Assembly: GCF_035989305.1 (NCBI RefSeq) | Contig: NZ_CP108514.1 | Location: forward strand, 9,528,501-9,592,500 | From: Streptomyces sp. NBC_01233 | Lineage (GTDB): Bacteria > Actinomycetota > Actinomycetes > Streptomycetales > Streptomycetaceae | Direction: 5' to 3' | Length of the DNA stretch: 64,000 nt | In this document: positions 55,619 through 64,000 of the stretch, in pieces | Layout of the letters: each line of letters begins with the position of its first letter | How positions within the stretch are numbered: the stretch's first letter is position 1 | Notes under the pieces: model-generated | Seen by the model: only the letters and a program-made list of their open reading frames with translations | What the model was told of the DNA's origin: nothing | The model's database searches: none | Made by a program: the position numbers and the translations under genes

Positions 55619-56218
55619 ATGGGGCGAGCGGCTGACCTGGGGAAACGAGCCGACCTGCTGCGCCGGGTCCGCGAATACGTGATCCACAACGGGCTGGCGG
55701 ACCTCTCCCTCCGCCCCCTGGCCAAGGCGCTCGGCACCAGCGACCGCATGCTCCTGTACTACTTCGGCACGAAGGACCGGCTGGTCGCCGAAGCGCTCGC
55801 CCAGGACGAAGGGCGACCGGTCCTCTTCCTGCGCCGGGCGCTCGACACCGCGGGCGCCCCCGCGGATGCCGCGGGGATGCGGCGCGCCGTGGAGGAACTG
55901 TGGCGCCAGTTCACGCCTGCCGAGCGTCGCGCCGTCCTCCCCGTCACCTTCGAGGTGATGACGGCCAGTGTGCTCAACCCCAGCCGCTACGGCCCCGTCA
56001 TGCGCAACCTGCTCAACGAATGGAGGGACATGCTGACCGCCGCGTTCGCCGGCCTCGGCATGCCCGAAGACAGAGCCGACGCCGAGGCCACGCTCCTGGT
56101 CGATGCCACCCTGGGACTGCTCCACGCGCCACTCGCCGACGGCGACTGGGACCGGGCCACAGCAGCCTTCCATACCCTCCTCGACCGCCTCGAGCCCGCC
56201 TGGCGAGACGTTGAATGA
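55619..56218 (+). CDS. TetR family transcriptional regulator
   Basis: 199 residues from the ATG at 55619, with GAGGG upstream. The N-terminal DNA-binding domain is LLRRVREYVIHNGLADLSLR then PLAKALGTSDRMLLYYFGTK and DRLVAEAL, matching the TetR pattern with the closing YYFGTKD. The ligand-binding helical domain follows, with FTPAERRAVLPVTFEVMTAS and ADAEATLLVDATLGLLHAPL. TetR regulators repress neighbouring genes until a small ligand binds. Inverted repeats in the divergent promoter suggest autoregulation and control of the HATPase gene. It is convergent with the phosphatase gene, with only 11 bp between them. Confidence 0.92.
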   Translation: MGRAADLGKRADLLRRVREYVIHNGLADLSLRPLAKALGTSDRMLLYYFGTKDRLVAEALAQDEGRPVLFLRRALDTAGAPADAAGMRRAVEELWRQFTPAERRAVLPVTFEVMTASVLNPSRYGPVMRNLLNEWRDMLTAAFAGLGMPEDRADAEATLLVDATLGLLHAPLADGDWDRATAAFHTLLDRLEPAWRDVE

Positions 56219-56229
56219 CCTCCAGGGCA

Positions 56230-58731
56230 TCAGGGGAGGGGCAGGTGCTGTTCGGACCAGACGGTCTTGCCTCCCGTGGTGTAGCGGCTGCCCCAGCGGT
56301 GTGAGAGCTGGGCGACGATGTACAGGCCGCGGCCGCCTTCCTCGGAGCTCCTCGCACGCCGCATCCTCGGCTGCGTGTTGCTGGAGTCCGAGACTTCGCA
56401 CGTCAGGGTGTCCGCCCGGATCAACCGGAGCCGGACCGGGCCACCGGCGTGGCGAATGGCGTTGGTGACCAGCTCGCTGACGATGAGCTCGGTGCTGAAG
56501 GCGAGCTCATCGAGGTCCCAGGCGGTCAGCTGATCCAGGACGAGGTGGCGCGCGTCGCCGACGATCGCCGGGTCGGGGGCGAGCCGCCACGTCGCGATGG
56601 AACCGGGATCCACCGCCCGGGTACGGGCCAGCAGGAGGGTGACGTCGTCCCTCAGCCTGCCCGGCGGCAACCCTTCCACGATGTCGTGCCGGGCCTGACG
56701 CAGCGGCCGGCCGAGTACGTCCGCGCGCAGCAGTCGGTCGGCCAGGTTGCGCATGCCCTCGTCGACGTCCCCCTCTCCGCGTTCGATCAGGCCGTCGGTG
56801 TACAGGGCGAGGACGCTGCCCGGCGGCAGATCGCGTTCGACCGGCTCGAAGGGCCAGCCGCCGACCCCCAGGGGCGGACCGGGGCTCAGCCCGACGTACT
56901 CCACGGTTCCGTCCGGACTGACCACGGCCGGGGGCGGGTGTCCGGCGCTCGCCATGACGCAGCTTCGGGTGACCGGGTCGTAGACGGCGTACAGGCAGGT
57001 GGCCCCGGCCGGTCCGCTGGGCACCGGCATGCCCGCGTCGCCGTCTTCCGGGTCGCCGCTCTCCGCCTCGGCGACGACCTGCAGGACCATGTCGTCCACG
57101 TGCGCCAGCAGTTCTTCGGGTTCCAGTTCCAAGTCCGCCATCGCGCGTACGGCGCTGCGCAGGCGCCCCATCATGGCCGTGGCGTACAGCCCGTGACCGG
57201 CGACATCCCCGACCACCAGGGCGACCCGGGCCGACGACAGGGGGATGACGTCGAACCAGTCGCCGCCCACACCACTGTCGGAGTCGGCCGGCAGGTAGAC
57301 GCTGGCGGCCTCCAGCGCGGGCGTTTCCGCGGTCGCCGGCGGCAGCAGGCTGCGCTGCAGGCCCACAGCGGTGCGGCGTTCCTTGGTGTACCGCCGCGCG
57401 TTGTCCACGGCGACGGCCGCACGGGCGGCGATCTCCTCCAGAAGTGCCAGGTCGTCCTCTTCCAGTGGGGGAGCGTCGCCCGTGCGCCAGAGCGTGAGCC
57501 TTCCGAACGCGATGCCCCGGGCGCACAGCGGCGCCGTCATCGCCGAATGCACACCCGGGACGGACGTGGCCCACTCCGGGGCCGCGTCCTTCCCGGGCCC
57601 CGTGGACCGGGTTCCGAGGCCGCTGATCAGCTCTCCCCGGCACTCCCGCGCCCCGGACGCAGCCGCCTCGGGCACGCCCGCCCCGGTCACGGTCGGATGG
57701 GGGACGGCCGCGGGGAGAGGAGCCGTGAACTGGGCCGTGCCCGTACGCAGGGTGTCCGCTTCCGCTCCGGCGACGGCCATCCGGATCAGGGGCAGCGTGA
57801 GATGCCCGTCAGCGGGTGGTTCACCGCCGGTCAGAACGGTCTCCGCGAGGTCCACCGCCGCGCAATCGCCGAACGCGGGCGCCAGGACCTTGACCAGGTC
57901 CTCCACGGTGCGCAGGACGGACAGCGAACCGCCCAGCGCTCCCGTCGCGCGGTACAGCAGGTCCAGGCGCCCGCGCGAGCGCTCGTGGTCGGTGACGTCG
58001 GTGAACACCGTCGCCACACCCATCGGATGGCCGTCGGGTTCCTGCAGCCGGAACGCCTGGATGGTCACGACCCGGCCGCCTCTCGGGTCGTCCAAGGTGC
58101 GCACGGTCGTGTTGAAACCGACCGGGGGGATCCTGCTGCGCATGACCTCCCGCAGCCGGTCGTCGATGATCTGCGCGTCCTCGGCCCACAGGAAGTCGGC
58201 CAGGCGCCGGCCGCTGAGGTCGACCGGCACCCCGGTGTACGGCAGCAGGTGCGAGTTCGTCCGCAGCAGGCGCAGGTCCGTGTCGAAGACGGCCAGGCCC
58301 ACTCGGCCCTGCAGGAACAGTTCATGCGTGAAGGCGTGGTCCTGGCGCCATCGGGCGACCAGCTCCATGGGTGCGCCGAGCACGAGGCAGCGGGCCGCGT
58401 CCCCGCGCGCGCCGTCCCCCTGCGCGCCGTCGTCCAGCGGGATGACGCGGAAGCCGATCTCCAGCTCGCGTCCTGCGCCGTGCCGCAGGGTGGCCCGGCC
58501 CTCCCAGCCCTCCCGCGCCCCCTGCCCGCCCTGGGCCAGAACCGCTTCCCAGCTGCCCGCGTCCGCGAGGAGGTCCCGTGCCGGCCGGCCGCACACGTCC
58601 GCGGACCGGCGCTCCAGGAGCGCTTCGGCCGCCGGAGTCCAGGCGACGACCGTCCCGGCGTCGTCCAGCAGCGCCGCGGCCGTGTCCGTGACGGCGAAGG
58701 GATAGTCCTGGTTGCTCTCAGTGGCGCGCAT
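56230..58731 (-). CDS. PAS-GAF-SpoIIE phosphatase with C-terminal HATPase
   Basis: 833 residues from the ATG at 58731. Order: PAS-like ~1-120 (FAVTDTAAALLDDAGTVVAW), PAS ~135-260 (GRVGLAVFDTDLRLLRTN), GAF ~270-460 with an Ala/Pro/Gly-rich insert, a short coil (RRYTKERRTAVGLQRSLLP), the PP2C/SpoIIE phosphatase ~470-700 (VGGDWFDVIPLSSARVALVV, GDVAGHGLYATAMMGRLR, ALYTDGLIERG, RDDVTLLLART) and an HATPase ~710-833 (STELIVSELVTNAIRHAGGP, GGRGLYIVAQLSHRWG). Metal-binding Asp residues of the phosphatase are present. Such multidomain proteins sense a signal through PAS/GAF and dephosphorylate anti-sigma-factor antagonists. The fused HATPase makes it both kinase-like and phosphatase-like. Confidence 0.92.
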   Translation of the reverse strand: MRATESNQDYPFAVTDTAAALLDDAGTVVAWTPAAEALLERRSADVCGRPARDLLADAGSWEAVLAQGGQGAREGWEGRATLRHGAGRELEIGFRVIPLDDGAQGDGARGDAARCLVLGAPMELVARWRQDHAFTHELFLQGRVGLAVFDTDLRLLRTNSHLLPYTGVPVDLSGRRLADFLWAEDAQIIDDRLREVMRSRIPPVGFNTTVRTLDDPRGGRVVTIQAFRLQEPDGHPMGVATVFTDVTDHERSRGRLDLLYRATGALGGSLSVLRTVEDLVKVLAPAFGDCAAVDLAETVLTGGEPPADGHLTLPLIRMAVAGAEADTLRTGTAQFTAPLPAAVPHPTVTGAGVPEAAASGARECRGELISGLGTRSTGPGKDAAPEWATSVPGVHSAMTAPLCARGIAFGRLTLWRTGDAPPLEEDDLALLEEIAARAAVAVDNARRYTKERRTAVGLQRSLLPPATAETPALEAASVYLPADSDSGVGGDWFDVIPLSSARVALVVGDVAGHGLYATAMMGRLRSAVRAMADLELEPEELLAHVDDMVLQVVAEAESGDPEDGDAGMPVPSGPAGATCLYAVYDPVTRSCVMASAGHPPPAVVSPDGTVEYVGLSPGPPLGVGGWPFEPVERDLPPGSVLALYTDGLIERGEGDVDEGMRNLADRLLRADVLGRPLRQARHDIVEGLPPGRLRDDVTLLLARTRAVDPGSIATWRLAPDPAIVGDARHLVLDQLTAWDLDELAFSTELIVSELVTNAIRHAGGPVRLRLIRADTLTCEVSDSSNTQPRMRRARSSEEGGRGLYIVAQLSHRWGSRYTTGGKTVWSEQHLPLP

Positions 58732-58875
58732 GCGTGCCCATCTCGTCCGCGGGTCCCGCTGTCCCCATGCTGGTCGATGTCCGGAACGAGAGCCAGAGGC
58801 GTTGCGCCATCCGGTACCGCTTCGGGCGTCGGTCACAGGGTGCGGGCGGGGCCGGGCGGGCCCGCCCGCACCGGC

Positions 58876-59743
58876 TTACGCGCTGCTGGCCAGCGGGGGG
58901 TACGGCACCGCGGCAACCGTGTTCGGCACGGCCCAGTGTCGTTCCTGTTCGAAGGTCCGGAGCAGGTCCGCCGCCACGCTCACCGCGATCGTGGCGGGCT
59001 CCTTGCCGGTGATCCCGGCCACTCCGATCGGGGTCTTGATCCGGTCGATGGCGGCGGCGTCGTGGCCGCCCTCGGTGGCCAGGCGCTGGCGGAACCGCGC
59101 CCACTTGGCGGCCGAGCCGATCAATCCGATCGAGCCGAGGCCGGCGGTGCGCAGGGCGGTGTCGCACAGCGCGGCGTCCTCGGCGTGATCGTGGGTCATG
59201 ATCAGGACGTGGGCGCCGGGCGGCAGCTCCGCGAGCACTTCCTCCGGCAGCAGTGGGGTGTGGTGCACGTGGATGTGCGCCACCGCATCCGCGAGCACGC
59301 CGAGCCGTTCGTCGGCGAGCATGTCGGGGCGGGTGTCGATCAGGTGCAGATCGAGGTCGTGGCGGGCCAGGATGCGCGCCAGCTCCAGCCCGACGTGCCC
59401 GACGCCGAAGACCGCCACCGCTTGGAGCACCGGGAGCGGTTCGAGCAGCACGGTGACGGTTCCGCCGCAGCACTGCACCCCGTGCCGGCCGGTGACCTTG
59501 TCGTTGAGGGCGAACTCCATCAGTTCCGGCTCCGGATCGGCCGCGCCGTTCAGTTCGCGCGCGCGGTCGATGGCGACGGCCTCGATGTTGCCGCCGCCGA
59601 TCGAACCCCACGTCTCGGTCCGTCCCACGACGAGTTTGGCACCGGCCCGGCGGGGCGCGTGGCCGCGCACGGTCGCGACGGTGACGAGCACACCGGGTTC
59701 CCGGCGTGCCCGCAACCGCGCGACCGCGGCCACCCAGCTCATG

Positions 59744-59751
<8 letters not shown>
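58876..59751 (-). CDS. xdhC: XdhC family accessory protein for molybdenum hydroxylase
   Basis: 291 residues. The N-terminal XdhC region shows VLVTVATVRGHAPRRAGAKL, ETWGSIGGGNIEA and VQCCGGTVTVLLEPL. The C-terminal Rossmann part shows AVAVFGVGHVGLELARIL, LIDTRPD, LIMTHDHAEDAALCDTALR, GSIGLIGSAAKWARFRQRLA and IGVAGITGKEPATIAVS. XdhC binds molybdenum cofactor, helps sulfurate it and delivers it to xanthine dehydrogenase. Its start overlaps the end of xdhB by eight bases, so it is the third gene of the operon. Confidence 0.95.
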
Positions 59752-63603
<3,852 letters not shown>

Positions 63604-63789
63604 GCCACGTCCTCATTTCGGCGTGCGGTGGATCTGACTGTCCTAGTCGCCATTTCAGGAGCTTTCTATTTCAGTGGCGCAGCTCGAAACCCGGAGCGCG
63701 GCACATCGGCACGCGACGGCGTGCCGTAAACGGTGACAGAGAGGGAAAGGTGCCGGGGCCGCGAACAGGCACGCCGGCGAGGGGGCTGC

Positions 63790-63867
63790 TCAGCAGCCGT
63801 GTGCTACACGACCCGGAGCCCAGGCGATCTGGTGAGCGAGGCGAAGCAGTCCGGAGATGGTCGACAT
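63790..63867 (-). CDS. Small ORF (25 codons) upstream of xdhA
   Basis: The ORF reads MSTISGLLRLAHQIAWAPGR then VAHGC and stop. It has an unusually good RBS, GGAAGGAGG (63877-63885), nine nt before the ATG. Its stop codon lies inside a small hairpin (GGCTGC-TCA-GCAGCC, 63785-63799). The arrangement could be a leader peptide controlling the xdh operon, or a small secreted or modified peptide. I do not recognise a family, and chance cannot be excluded at this length. Confidence 0.4.
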   Translation of the reverse strand: MSTISGLLRLAHQIAWAPGRVAHGC

Positions 63868-64000
63868 CCGGCTTCGCCTCCTTCCAGCAGCTCATGGGTG
63901 GGTGCGGTCGAAGTTACGTTGCCGCGGGTTCATCGGTCAAGCGGATGTCGGTGGATTCCACGAAAGCCGGCCACTTCCTACGGGGGGTGTTCGTACGCGA

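Overview
The window is high-GC actinobacterial DNA, most likely a Streptomyces. The signs are strong third-position G/C, GTG starts and ATGA/GTGA overlaps, type I polyketide synthase (PKS) genes with actinobacterial linkers, SpoIIE-type phosphatase and HATPase regulators, and IS1182/IS256/IS5-type transposases. No rRNA, tRNA or CRISPR array was seen.

Region 1 (3-22802) is the 3' end of a modular PKS operon of three overlapping genes. The first gene and the first half of the second have trans-AT architecture: ketosynthase (KS) modules with no acyltransferase, and one module split across two proteins with the order KS | DH-ACP-KR. The second gene changes within a module to cis-AT-style DH-KR-ACP plus a docking tail. 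The third is a classical cis-AT protein with a methylmalonyl-type module and a malonyl-type module. The line ends on an ACP with no thioesterase; a 17-bp hairpin and a decayed IS5-type transposase follow. The third gene carries a frameshift at a C8 run.

Region 2 (23600-36050) holds a GNAT acetyltransferase, two small membrane proteins, NADP glutamate dehydrogenase (gdhA), a DeoR / MFS transporter / HAD hydrolase set, and a mobile-element scar. In the scar an intact IS1182-like element, with 21-bp perfect inverted repeats and a 6-bp target duplication, sits between a truncated IS256-type transposase and an amidohydrolase fragment. A MarR gene with palindromic sites, a frameshifted membrane protein, an NmrA-like reductase and a secreted protein built from two identical 78-codon repeats follow.

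Region 3 (36445-47335, all minus strand) combines a decay island with a sugar-oxidation theme. The decay island is an antiporter 5' part joined to a DUF2254 3' part, plus a CydB 3' remnant. The sugar-linked genes are a glucose-dehydrogenase-like SDR, a GMC oxidoreductase, a cyclase-family hydrolase, an aldose-1-epimerase and a damaged gluconokinase with a 15-bp minisatellite. A ClC transporter lies at the end.

Region 4 (47370-58731) has a SHOCT protein, an HTH regulator, a serine hydrolase, a large eCIS-core protein with a C-terminal GH-E-type nuclease domain, a lipoprotein, an HATPase, a TetR regulator and a PAS/GAF/SpoIIE phosphatase-HATPase. Region 5 (58876-63603) is an overlapping xdhABC xanthine dehydrogenase operon, preceded by a well-supported 25-codon small ORF.

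Several otherwise good genes are broken by a single missing base, in three clear cases within a C run. This may mean homopolymer under-calling in the assembly rather than real mutation, so pseudogene calls at those sites are provisional.
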